A DNA stretch of 64,000 bases from Platerodrilus igneus. Lineage: Eukaryota > Arthropoda > Insecta > Coleoptera > Lycidae. Shown here one piece after another: positions 23,601 through 37,464 of the stretch (its first letter is position 1; every line of letters begins with the position of its first letter). The DNA lies in contig JARFIW010000668.1 in the NCBI GenBank assembly GCA_036346225.1, forward strand, positions 2,377,001-2,441,000, written 5' to 3'. Made by a program: the position numbers and the translations under genes. Below the pieces are notes generated by a model that was not told the DNA's origin, did no database searches, and worked only from the letters and a program-made list of their open reading frames with translations.

Positions 23601-26600
23601 CTCTTATCTTTTTCCCCAGATATCCTTGTTCCTCTACTATTTATATAACCTATTTGTTATTATCTTTGTCTGTCCATGCTATCGTCCTCATACATCTTAA
23701 GCACAGCATTTCAAAAGGCTGCTACCGTTTTTCTGTCTGCATTTCAGACTGCCTGTATTTCATAGGCATACTGTGCTGTGCTCCACACATATGCTTTCAA
23801 CAATTTCCTTCTTGTTCTATGTTTGTTGTCTTTCCTCATAGGCGCTGTTCTCTCTTGTTAGATGCAGTTCGGTCACCTTCTAATGTTTTACAATTATATA
23901 CCCTATTTCTCCAACCTTCAGTGGTTGTGAAGGGAGGTAAGCAGCCTGTGGCTGCCAAGTTCGCCCAACACTTAACCATTTACCGATTTAATGTATTTTC
24001 CAATATATCTTTTCGCACAGTCAACATTAATTGCAGATATTTTGCAACCAACAACTAGTTGTTTATACTAATCATCAGATTTATCTGCGCTTATTTTTTC
24101 GTCATTGGGTTTTCCGTCTCAAAACTGGATGGACACGTACCTGCACTTATTTATATTCAGAGCTAGCCTACATAGTTCCCTGAAATTCTCACACAGCATG
24201 TGTATACAGCTCATTCCCCTTCTATTGTTTTCTATTTTTATGCCCTATTTCACCGAGATTCAGTGGAGGGGGTTAAGCAACCTGTGGCTACCAAGATCCC
24301 CCAACACTTAGACATTAGCCAAAATAATGGTTTTCCAGTAAATTCTTTCACACACTTAACCTTATTCGAGAATATTGCCCAACCAATTCTTGTAGTTACT
24401 TATAATAATTATCATGTTTAAGCACAGTTTTTTTTTCGTCATTAGTTTATCCATCTTGGGATTGGTTGGATGCATCCCCCATTGCATTCTATTCTGGGCT
24501 AGTCTACACTTGGAACCCCTACAGCCTACATCTTTTACTATCTGTGTGCAGTAGTCTAACCTAGGTCTGCCTCTTCTCTTTTTTCCTATCTCTGCTTCTA
24601 ATACATTCCGCACTATTCCCTCATGCCGTAGTATGTGGCCTATCATCCTATCTCTCCTATTTTTTACCGTTTTCCACATATTTCTTTCTTCCCCTACCAT
24701 TTTTAGTACCTCTTCGTTCTTAACTTTGTCTGTCCATGATATCTTCATCATACGTCTGTAGCACCACATTTCAAAGGCTTCTACCTTTTTCTTGTCCGCT
24801 TCTCCTACTGTCCAGGCTTCACGACCGTACAGTGCTGTGCTCCACACATATGTTTAAAGCAATCTTTTCCTTGTTTCTATGTTTGTGGTCTTTGAACACA
24901 GTGGTTGCTTTTTCTTGTTAAATGTAGCACGACCTTGTGCTAATCTTTGTTTTATATCTTTTGTGCTTTTTCCATCTTGCGTTATTTGGCTTCCTAGGTA
25001 GCAGAAATCCTTAACCTCTTGTAAGTTCATGTTACATACTTGAATTCTTGTTTTTGATTTATTTTCCCCACCTTTGCATACTAAAACTTTAGTTTTAGTT
25101 TTGTTAATTTTCATACCGTATCTCTCTGTTAGAACCGCTTCCATTTCATTAAGAGCAGCTTCTAACTCTTCCTTGCTAGACGCTAATACCGCTATATCAT
25201 CTGCAAATCTAAGCATATCAATTTTTTGTCCCTGCATAGTAATTCCAAATGTCTTCCTGCATTTGACAGTATTCATTGCCTCTTCTATGTACAAGTAAAA
25301 AATCAATGGGGATAGGGCACATCCCTGTCTCACCCCTTTCCTAATGCTTACTTCTCTACGTTCCTGCTCTAATTCTATTACTGCTGTTTGCTCTTTGTAT
25401 AAGCTATGTACTATTCGTCTGTCCCTATAACTCACTCCAATCTTTTTGAGTATTTCAAACATTTTTTTCCATTTTACGTTGTCGAATGCTTTTTCCAGAT
25501 CTACAAACCCTATATACATACTTTCCCCTTTTTCTATTGTTTTCTCCATTATCACTCTCAGAGTTAAAATAGCCTCACGTGTTCCCCTGTTTCGCCTAAA
25601 CCCATATTGGTCTTCTCCTAGTATTTCTTCCACCTGTTTTTCCATTCGTCTTTGCACAATTCTAGTTAATATTTTTGACACGTGTGCTGTCAAACTTATT
25701 CTTCGAAAATTTTCACATCTATCCGCGTCTTTTTTTTTTGGTATAGTTACTATGATGATACGTTTGAAATCTTTAGGTATCTCGCCTGTCTCATACATAT
25801 AGCTTACAAGTTGTAAGAGACGTTCTGTTACTGCTTGTCCAGCGGCTTTTAGAGTTTCTGCTTGCACCTTATCTGTACCAGGCGCCTTACCATTTTTCAG
25901 ACTCTAATGCTAATTCAAACTCATCTCTAAGTATAGGATATCCCAAGTCATCATTTTCAATGTCTGATTCTTGTTCTAATGCAGTTAGTTCCTCTCCTGC
26001 ATATAAATTCCCTATATATTCTTGCCATCTACCCACTTTCTCTACGTTTTCTATGATGACGTTTCCTTGTGTGTCCCTTATATTTTTGCTATACGGTTTT
26101 ATATCCCTAAAATTCATTCTAATTAATTTGTATGCTGCATCTGTCATTCCTATTTCCATCTTCGTTTGTACTTTTCATCAATCCATTGTTCTTTAGCTTT
26201 CCTGCATTTTCGAATAATTTCCCATTTTATGGCTTTGTATCTCTGTTTTCCTGTTTCGTCTGATTTATTTTTGTATTTTCGTCTTTCTTCTATTAAATTC
26301 AAGATATCCTTTGTTATTCATGGTTTCTTATTTTCTTTTTGTGTATACCCCAGAATATCTCTGGCCGCCATGTCTAGGCTGGATTTAATGTTATTCCATT
26401 CTGTTTCTACTTTCTTAGTATCAGATATTTTCCCGATATCTTTGAGCAATTCATTTGACTTTTTTTCGAATCTTTCTTGAATATCGTTATCTTTTAGTTT
26501 CTCTAGGTCCAAGTTCCTTTTTCCGTTTCTTTTTTTCACATTCTTAAATTTAAGTGCGGCCTTCATAATTACGATGTTGTGGTCAGTGTCTATATCTGCT

Positions 26601-29600
26601 TCTGGGGAGCTTCTACAGTCTTTTACTTGATTCCTAAACCGTTGTCTAACAAGAATGTAATCTATTTGATATCTTCCCATATCTCCTGGCATCTTCCACG
26701 TATATTGTCTTTTAGCATGATGTTGAAATAATGTGTTTGTGATGATTAAATTGTTCTTGTCGCAAAATTCTACCAGCCTATTTCCCCTGTCGTTTATCGT
26801 GCAAATAAACCAAATAAACCTACTACCGCTCCTTCCCTACCCTCACCTACCACAGCATTAAAATCCCCCGTAATTATTAAATTTTCATGTCCTTTTACAT
26901 ATCTTAATATGTCTTCGATATCTTTGTAGATGGCTTCTATCTCTTCGTCACTGTAGCTAGAGGTGGGCATGTATACTTGTATTATTACCGTGTTTAACAG
27001 TTTAGATTCTAATCTAACCATGAGTACTCTTTCGTTCTTTTGTAAGTAATTTTCTACACAGTATCCTATCTCTTTCCGCATAACTATCCCCACACCCAAA
27101 TTTCCTTCCTCTGCTTCTGTATGAATTACCTTCAAGTCTCCACTCCAAAAATCCCCCGCCACTGGCCACCGAACTTCGCTGATCCCTACTATGTCTAGTG
27201 ATAACCTATTCATTTCAATTTTTAAGTTCTCTAGCTTACCCACTTGCTTCATAGATCTAACATTCCACGCTCCGACTCGCAAAATGTTCCCGACTCTTAT
27301 TCTTAACTTTCCGATCGCATCCTCCGAAGTAGTCCCCTTCCGGAGATCCGAATGGGGGACTATTTTAACTCCGGAATCTTTTACCCCAGAGAATGCCATT
27401 ATGTTTATTACAATTTAAGTACGCTGTGTACTTGGGAGATAATGTGGTGGTTTCCCGTTGCCTTCCACATCGCGGTAGTGTGTCTTAGACTGCCATACCG
27501 ACCCCTATGGTCTCGGCCAATCTAAGTAGCGAAAGAGCCGCTGCCCTCTTTCGGGGACCTGTCTTAGTCTGGTTCCTCACTAACGACCCTACTACTTTAG
27601 TTGGACCTGCAGTTTGGCTCTTTAGAACACGCAAGCCATTTAACCTGTTCTAGTAATTTAGAACTTCGGCAAGATGCAGGTCCATTCGAAATGGAAGCAA
27701 CTTGATATCAACAAATAAATACAAAAATGACGTTTTAAGAGGGGTTATTGAAGTTTTAAATCCAATGTATGATACACCAGTGAAATCGTATTTTTTTGCT
27801 CTATTCAATGGCATACAAATTCAATATAGCTTCCATATAAGAAAATTAGAAGTAAACATTCAAAAATAAGATTTTTAATCGGCCTAGAAAAATCATGATA
27901 ACTTTATTAGAAAGCTCGTGAACAATAATGCAAATGTAGTACGTTCCATAATTTTTTTGAAATAAATAAAAGTTATTGAAGAAAGAAAAAAATTGTAAAT
28001 TTCAGTGTTTTTGCGATACTCAAAAACGTGTTGAGATTCTATTTTAGGTTTCTTATTAGAGTCTTGAAAGGCATAAAAAAGCATGACTTTTCTCTCATTT
28101 AACCCATGATATATCTCTTACCGTTTCAAATATCACAATGGTATGCACTGTAAGAGTGACCACCCTGTATATTTAGAAAACGATAGAAGGAAACTGAGCT
28201 GTATTTAGGCTCTAGGAATTTCAGGGAAATGGGTAAGTTAGCTCAGAATAGGAAACTGAGGTACGTGTCTAACCAGTTCCAGGACTGAAAACCTAATGAT
28301 GACCCTAAGATAATTCTTTTTATTAATAATTGCTAGATACAGCAAGATCGAACTTTAATTAAAATTGTTTTCCATGTAACTAGAAAAATTTCAGCCCAGG
28401 CTAATCTCCCTTAGAGTGATAGCCAAGTTAGCTATCGGAAAAACAGTTTTTAACATTTCCATATAGTAAGCGTAAAAACTTTAAATTTTTATAAAATACA
28501 TTACTACCACGTGTTGCGTGAAATAATTGTGATTACGCACGCTTAAAATAATTAAAACTGTTTGAGTACACATACGTTTTTGGGAATATTATTATGTGAA
28601 GTGTATTAAAATTTATTTCAATAATTTAAGTACATGTTTTCAAGAACATTATTATGTGAATAGTATTGGAAGATATTTAGGACCTTAAAGTTTACAAGAA
28701 TAACACCTTGATGTATCAATAATAGATCTAAGTGTAGCACGTTGATTGAATATATCAATCGTGATGGAACTCTATTACACAAGAAGGTAAAGTAATCAAA
28801 ATCCCCCTGGATTACTCGCCGTCTAAAAGATTCTTACTAAACTAGATTAGATGAGTTGGCATCTATAAACTTGACAAAAACTGAAAGCCCTTCAAGCTTA
28901 GATATTATTCGTGACGTAGCTTGAAATTGCACCTACATAAATGTTTCATTGTTGAATTTTGTTCTATTTTCTTACATTTGTTTCTATAGGAAACCGCCCT
29001 TTACCACTGTAGTTAGCCATGCATCCTTATTTTGTTACGGGATTCCCGTCCCTAGAAAGCAATTTCAAATTTAACCCAGTGTTTGTAGCTACTCTTGGCA
29101 GAACGTGCATTGTCGCATGATGAGTAATTTGCTCACATATTATGTTTTAATATTTTAACGTAAAATATGATATAATCAGTATATAGATACTCAAAATATT
29201 ATATATATATATATATATATTGCTGTGAAACCTCCTTTGAATGCGGGAACTGGTCCTAAAAAAAAACATTCGAGCCCCACAGATTGGGCGTCAAATTTAT
29301 GCTGTGAAACCTCCAAATCCGTGAACTATTCTTTTCGCCTCGGCTGCTCACCTAATTTTATAAATCTCCTCATTCATAAAAATTAAACACATTCCTACCA
29401 CAAACATCAACGTTAATTCTATTTACATCAATATTCAGAATACATTAAATTTTCAAATTAAACTTCAGCATAAAATTCAGTTTTTAAAAGGAATTTCAAA
29501 ATTAATTTTATTATCACTTTAACGTGCATCCAGAATTCAAGTCCTTGTTGGATGCCTACTAATTAATATAACAATATAAGCAGACCGGAGTCTGAGTACA

Positions 29601-32600
29601 AAGGAGCATCTACCACCCTTTACGTTAATTAACCAGGTTTGTCTAATTGAGCTCAAAGACATACCCAAAGTTTCATCATATTCCGAACATCAAAACAAAA
29701 TACCCTTTTACTTAAACAAGCAAATTTCATCTTAAAATTAAACTTTTATGGTTAGAACAATTTCACTAATGTCCATTTAAAGTAAATCAATTATAAAGTC
29801 ATTCAATACACACAAAATGTCAAACAAAATAGTATAATTTACCTGAAGGTTACTGTCCTCGTCGTTTCAAAGTATCGTTTCTTTAGTTAATCACACCATT
29901 CAACAGGATTATAATTACGGCTTCTGATTCTCTACGCTTTTAAAATTTTCTCCATCACCATCCATTCAAAGTCGTTTCTGGGCCTTTCCGGAACTCATCT
30001 GTGTTTATCTGACCCTTGTTTCATGGATCCAGACACGTATTTGAACCATTTAATTATTAACACCCCCGAAAAATAGCAAATAACTTCATGCTTCTGTCAC
30101 CAATATATGCCAAAACTGCCTACTTTTGTGTATACATTCGTCGTTGTAAATTTTGCTAATTGGTACAGTGAAACTAAATTTTATTACCTTGTATCTAAGT
30201 GCACTGAAGTACATTCATGTTAACACGTAAATAACAAGCTATTTTGAATCACTAAAATATACTAGCAAACTTTAAATTATTTAATCAAACTAAAATGCAC
30301 GGTTTAACATTTTCAATCAAGTCGGCGTATGTACGAGCTTTTAACGCATCGAATCGTCAAAAGTCTCAGAGTCTAAGAGGCCGAAATTCATATTACCGCC
30401 GGTATATATAGCAAAAAGCCTGTCTATCGGTCTGTTCCCCAAAACGGGTAATTCTAAAGAATTTCTCATGCCATGTTCCCAGTCTGCCGCTCACGCGTCG
30501 ATTTTACGAATTTTCACTCGCCCCATTCAAATCTCAGAAAATTTCCACACGGCTCGCAAGCATGTCCGAGAAAAACTAATTGATTTTGTACAGAAATTGT
30601 TGTTCTACCTCTGATATTTGCATCCTATTTTTAACCAATTGTGACCCCGTGACGTTGCTTGAATCCCGCCTTTTACAATATGTGTCTTTGCTTGACGCAT
30701 TTTCTCTTTCCTTCTCTACCGTGTTCTTATTGGTGCAAATTGACACTCTTCATTATCGATTATTTCAGTCCACGCGGACTGTTATCTGGGTTTAATAAAC
30801 CCGTATCGCACATTCTCGTGAATACTAAGCCCCGGTTTCTCCAAGATTCTTTGTAACCATTAATTATTTGCCAAATTTACGCAGAATGAGCTTTTTTAAA
30901 AATACGCAGGTGTTCTGTATTTCCTGCTAAAGCATCTGATCGTTTCCAATATCCTTAGAATCGACATGTTTATCCAAACAAATTAAACTGAAATTGCCTT
31001 TTAAAACACGCAGGGGTGTTCAAACGTAACATTTTAAATAACCTTCCTACGATTTGACTATTATTGGGTTTTCACAAGCTTTTATGCTTATTATATGTTA
31101 TTAACGGTTTAATTAACTCCAATTAAAATTGATTTCTATCCTTTTCATTTTTAGCGAATACAACTTAAATATTAATTATTATATGTACACTTTGTTTTAC
31201 TACCGGTTACTTAAAATAGGGTTAATTAATATAAACTTTGCACGTAATTTCTCTTTGTTTAGGAATAATTACATTACACGCAGAGCTTTTCAATACTGCT
31301 TCTTTTGATATAAAGCGTCTTATAAATAATTTAAATTTCTTATTTTACTGAAACAACCGAGTTTATTTATGCTTCATGGTTTTAATAAAGCGTATTATTT
31401 AATGAAATTCCTTATACACGGTGATTAAAATTATTTGATGTGATTATTTAATTTTCTACCCTGGTCTAAATATGAGTATTTTCCCCCTATTTGAATACAA
31501 ATAATCCCACTTATTTGACTTCAAATATAAAGCATTTAGACAAAAAAAAATTACAAAAAAATTGCCTATCTCTCTACCCTTATCTATCTAACTTACCTAC
31601 TTTGTCTCCAATCAAAAAAATTATTTACACCTATCCTATATCCCTATCCTATTCCTAACTTTTAACTAATCTTCACTATACTTTACTTCATCCTACCTAA
31701 TCCTATATACCTATCCTACTCTTACTCTATTCCTAACTCGCCACTAATCTTATAAGAAATATCTATACTTAACCTATCTTATTTTCTTCCTACATTTACT
31801 CTTTATTCTCATCCTAAACCTATTCCTAATTATCTCCCATATTTATCCTATACCTAGCTTTATTTTCTATCAACACCTACTTCTACTCTTCTATATACAC
31901 CTATTCTCTATTCTTATCCTATTTAAATCTAACTCTCTTCTTGACCCTCCAAGTCTTTCTTCTCACCATCCTAATACTCTTCATCCCTATTCCTCCTCCT
32001 TTTATATCTATACTTATCATCCCTATTATCTCACATACAATAAACTTATCATCCCTATTATCCTTACTCTTAAATATTACTTCTTCTTCAGTCCCTACAC
32101 TTGTCTGTTTCTCATTTATTCTTATTTCCTTTTCTGCCGACAAACCAAACGATACTACTTTACAATTATCGATTTTTCCTCTATGGAAAATCCTATGTAT
32201 CTTCTAGAATTCTTATGTAATGGAATCCGCCAGAATGAATCCCTTTAAATCTACTTTATTAAAAACAAACTTGCCACTTAATCTCATCAAAATAATTCTG
32301 CCTTCACCTGCTCCCGATTTGCTGCTTCTACCCCACTACTTCTGCATGTTTTGTATTAAAGCTTGAACCTCTACTATCCTATCCTCTGGACATCTTATTG
32401 TGTTGATCTGTTTACCTTCATCATCCTCTACCTCTACTACATTAATACTAAACCCGTGTCATCCTCTGTGACTTCATAACTGCCCTTCCATGGCACTACC
32501 CTATCCTTAATCCTTATTACCTTCCGTTCCATATCTATCAACACCCCTAACTTCATCATACAGTCAACACCTAAAATGCTCTGAAACTTCAGTCCAGGTA

Positions 32601-35600
32601 CAATTACAAACTCCTGTTCACAGCTTAAATCTCCTATATCTATCCTAAGCACCACAACACTATTTACTACAGCAAACTTCTTTTATTTGGAGCTACTAAA
32701 TGGCTACGTTTTATAGGCATAATTCTATCACAAACCTTATCCCTAATTTTGCTGACGAATTCCTCCGATATTAAACTCGCCTCTGCCCCTGTATCAAGTA
32801 ATACTTCTACATTATTCTCAAAAATTTCTAACTTAATAATTGGCAAATATAATTTTTCTACAGTTTCTGGCTCTACTTCCTCCTCAATTTTGAAAAATTC
32901 ACGTGGATGTTCGTATACATTTACACAGAAATCTAGTGGTCTGTCACGTTCTAAAAATCCTGTCTCATCCTGTTTTCCGTGCTTGGTCCTGGTTGTCCTT
33001 CTACAACCTGTGCGTACGTCCTCCTCGTGTTAATATCCGTGTCCCTGTCTCTATTCGGCGTGCTGGTCACAGTCCTGTTTACTTCCGGTAAACTGTTCTG
33101 TCGCGTGTAACTAGGTCTTGGCGTCGGTCCCTAGTCGCACTATTACTTCTGTATTCCTGTCCTCGTCGTTCCCAATTCGGTCGAAAATTTCTGTTGTAGT
33201 CAGGCCGTCTCGGATAATTCGGTGTCCTGTTGTCAAACCTAACTGTGTTAACGTTTCGTTCTCGTATCTCTCTTGTCCGTCCTACACATACATCGTCATA
33301 TCTCTGCAAATACTCTAAAATGTCTCCCGTTCTGTGATGTTTTGTAAGGCCACGTGTTGTCTAATTTCCAGTTCAAAATGTCGTGATAGGTACTTAATAA
33401 TCTGTCTGTCCGTCAATGGTGGATTCAGTTGTTTGGCCACACTGTACTTGCGGATGGCATATTGCTCCTAGAACCTGCAAACTCTCCCTTAAATTTTCCT
33501 GTAATCAAGTCGTCCCTAATCTGATCCTGTTTGTGATCACTCCAGTAATGTTGTAAAATTTGTCTTCAAAGTCGTGATACGTGTCTATGTCCTGTCCTAC
33601 CAAATTGTACCATGCTTCCGTTGTCCTTTAATAAAGCCTTTATCGTATTTAGTTTGGTCTGTTCGTCAAATAAATTTCCCACTAGATTTCTTACACTATT
33701 TATAAAAATTTGTGGATTTACCCTGTTATCGCCATAAAACTTCATGTGTTGGTCCAATGATACTCCACCTGTATAAAATCTGGGACCATCCCCGTTAAAT
33801 TTGACATGTTGTATTTAATACTACTAACTTCACGTTCTACCCTGCCTAACTGATCCCTACATGAGTCCGTTACTTCAGTCATTTTACGTTTATTTCTTCT
33901 TCACAGAAAATGCGTACTTGGACCTTAAATGTCCCATTTCCTGTCGAAGACCTGTAATATCACGTTCATTTTTTCAACCCTATTTTCAACTTCCCCATCT
34001 TTACGGTAAGACTATTTTAAATTCTGAAACTTCTTGATTCGTCTTATCTATTTTCTGACTAATTTGTTCAAACTTACGATTCGATTCCTCACTCATTTCT
34101 CTAATCTCTTCTAACTTCCTGCTCGATTCTTCCTAGCTCTATTAGATTCATCGCTTAGCTGTTCTAATTTTCTATTGGACTCCTCCATCGCCTATTCGAT
34201 TCTTCCCTAGCTCTATTAGATTCTTCACTCATCCTCTCTAACATTCTCAATATCATCTCGTTTCCTTGATCCCTGATTCCGTCCTCGACTGATCTCTACT
34301 GCCTCCAGCATCTTCCATTTTAGAAATTTTCTCACACAATGCACTATCGTCACTTCCAATTTCCACTCCTTGACTCCTTAACCACTCTTTTCTCTGCATA
34401 CGTTCTAATCACTCACACACACTCTAAAATACTCTTAAATTTATACACACACAAAAACTCTCTCTCTCAGATCGCCAGTTTCCTGGAATAAAATAACAAA
34501 AATTTTATTTGGAATTCGAGCCTCACTTTTGGGTCGCCAAATTTTGCTGTGAAACCTCCTTTGAATGCGGGAACTGGTCCTAAAAAAAAACATTCGAGCC
34601 TCACAGATTGGGCGTCAAATTTATGCTGTGAAACCTCCAAATCCGTGAACTATTCTTTTCGCCTCGGCTGCTCACCTAATTTTATAAATCTCCTCATTCA
34701 TAAAAATTAAACACATTCCTACCACAAACATCAACGTTAATTCTATTTACATCAATATTCAGAATACATTAAATTTTCAAATTAAACTTCAGCATAAAAT
34801 TCAGTTTTTAAAAGGAATTTCAAAATTAATTTTATTATCACTTTAACGTGCATCCAGAATTCAAGTCCTTGTTGGATGCCTACTAATTAATATAACAATA
34901 TAAGCAGACCGGAGTCTGAGTACAAAGGGAGCATCTACCACCCCTTTACGTTAATTAACCAGGTTTGTCTAATTGAGCTCAAAGACATACCCAAAGTTTC
35001 ATCATATTCCGAACATCAAAACAAAATACCCCTTTTACTTAAACAAGCAAATTTCATCTTAAAATTAAACTTTTATGGTTAGAACAATTTCACTAATGTC
35101 CATTTAAAGTAAATCAATTATAAAGTCATTCAATACACACAAAATGTCAAACAAAATAGTATAATTTACCTGAAGGTTACTGTCCTCGTCGTTTCAAAGT
35201 ATCGTTTCTTTAGTTAATCACACCATTCAACAGGATTATAATTACGCTTCTGATTCTCTACGCTTTTAAAATTTTCTCCATCACCATCCATTCAAAGTCG
35301 TTTCTGGGCCTTTCCGGAACTCATCTGTGTTTATCTGACCCTTGTTTCATGGATCCAGACACGTATTTGAACCATTTAATTATTAACACCCCGAAAAATA
35401 GCAAATAACTTCATGCTTCTGTCACCAATATATGCCAAAACTGCCTACTTTTGTGTATACATTCGTCGTTGTAAATTTTGCTAATTGGTACAGTGAAACT
35501 AAATTTTATTACCTTGTATCTAAGTGCACTGAAGTACATTCATGTTAACACGTAAATAACAAGCTATTTTGAATCACTAAAATATACTAGCAAACTTTAA

Positions 35601-36803
35601 ATTATTTAATCAAACTAAAATGCACGGTTTAACATTTTCAATCAAGTCGCGTATGTACGAGCTTTTAACGCATCGAATCGTCAAAAGTCTCAGAGTCTAA
35701 GAGGCCGAAATTCATATTACCGCCGGTATATATAGCAAAAGCCTGTCTATCGGTCTGTTCCCCAAAACGGGTAATTCTAAAGAATTTCTCATGCCATGTT
35801 CCCAGTCTGCCGCTCACGCGTCGATTTTACGAATTTTCACTCGCCCCATTCAAATCTCAGAAAATTTCCACACGGCACGCAAGCATGTCCGAGAAAAACT
35901 AATTGATTTTGTACAGAAATTGTTGTTCTACCTCTGATATTTGCATCCTATTTTTAACCAATTGTGACCCCGTGACGTTGCTTGAATCCCGCCTTTACAA
36001 TATGTGTCTTTGCTTGACGCATTTCTCTTTCCTTCTCTACCGTGTTCTTATTGGTGCAAATTGACACTCTTCATTATCGATTATTTCAGTCCACGCGGAC
36101 TGTTATCTGGGTTTAATAAACCCGTATCGCACATTCTCGTGAATACTAAGCCCGGTTTCTCCAAGATTCTTTGTAACCATTAATTATTTGCCAAATTTAC
36201 GCAGAATGAGCTTTTTAAAATACGCAGGTGTTCTGTATTTCCTGCTAAAGCATCTGATCGTTTCCAATATCCTTAGAATCGACATGTTTATCCAAACAAA
36301 TTAAACTGAAATTGCCTTTTAAAAACACGCAGGGGTGTTCAAACGTAACATTTTAAATAACCTTCCTACGATTTGACTATTATTGGGTTTTCACAAGCTT
36401 TTATGCTTATTATATGTTATTAACGGTTTAATTAACTCCAATTAAAATTGATTTCTATCCTTTTCATTTTTAGCGAATACAACTTAAATATTAATTATTA
36501 TATGTACACTTTGTTTTACTACCGGTTACTTAAAATAGGGTTAATTAATATAAACTTTGCACGTAATTTCTCTTTGTTTAGGAATAATTACATTACACGC
36601 AGAGCTTTTCAATACTGCTTCTTTTGATATAAAGCGTCTTATAAATAATTTAAATTTCTTATTTTTACTGAAACAACCGAGTTTATTTATGCTTCATGGT
36701 TTTAATAAAGCGTATTATTTAATGAAATTCCTTATACACGGTGATTAAAATTATTTGATGTGATTATTTAATTTTCTACCCTGGTCTAAATATGAGTAAT
36801 ATA

Positions 36804-36850
<47 letters not shown>

Positions 36851-37404
36851 GTGTTTTTATTGCGGGTTTTAGGTCTGTTGGTAAGTAGGTATATAAACTC
36901 TTTCTTTAACTGCCTAAATTTTCGGATTTATTTTTGAATCCTTGATCACAGGCTTTCTATAATTATATAAAAATGAATGGGCTAAACTACACATAAAATC
37001 TGTATAAACTTACAAAATTGAGAATAATAAAAAGATTGCATCTAAATTAAAATGTAGTCGTAAAAGTAGTTTGCATTTGACTAAGGTGTAAAATTAAAAA
37101 TTTGTATATTCTATTAAAGTATTTGAAATCTGTCTTTATTGAAGTTTTTTAAAAAGTATGACACAATTTGTTTATTTATCTGCATGAGCAAGTGTATGTA
37201 TGCATGGAAGCGCATGTGTGTGTACGAGTTGGCATGAATATTGAGGTAGTGTTTAAATTTTATTTGTATGTATACTCCTAAAACGCATATTTATAAACAC
37301 AAAATTTTAAGTGTATACACATATATACATATATAAATACACATAAACATATACAAATACATACATATAATCGCACATAAATATACATCTAAATACTTAT
37401 ACAT

Positions 37405-37464
<60 letters not shown>

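Larger units (their letters stand above)
23378..27694 (-). mobile_element. RTE-like LINE unit with extra 3' segments, 12-bp target duplication
   Basis: AAGCAACTTGAT flanks the unit exactly (23366-23377 and 27695-27706). Read on the minus strand, it begins CCATTTCGAATGGACCTGC, the same 5' end as the independent plus-strand copy at 61644. It contains endonuclease and reverse transcriptase coding, then a first 3' end near 24430, a spacer, a 105-bp LINE 3' end (about 24085-24200), a related spacer, and a 490-bp LINE 3' end finishing in (ATG)n-like repeats at 23378-23397. A short tandem tail of this kind is typical of the RTE clade. One insertion of a read-through transcript would explain the single target duplication. 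Confidence 0.85.
29221..36798 (-). mobile_element. Gypsy-like LTR retrotransposon with very long LTRs, gag and protease only
   Basis: Two LTRs of about 2.25 kb (29221-31478 and 34545-36798) flank a 3.07 kb internal region read on the minus strand. A polypurine tract AGGGGGAAAA sits next to the left LTR and a primer-binding-like TTGGCGACCC next to the right one, which fixes the orientation. The element is inserted between (TA)n tracts. Internal coding comprises a gag-like region and an aspartic protease; no reverse transcriptase, RNase H or integrase motif was found, so it must be non-autonomous. Only about two substitutions separate the LTRs, so the insertion is young. Confidence 0.93.

Noticed and set aside
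25074..26480. Plus-strand frames of 74-118 codons
   Set aside because: Antisense shadows of the minus-strand LINE reverse transcriptase and endonuclease.
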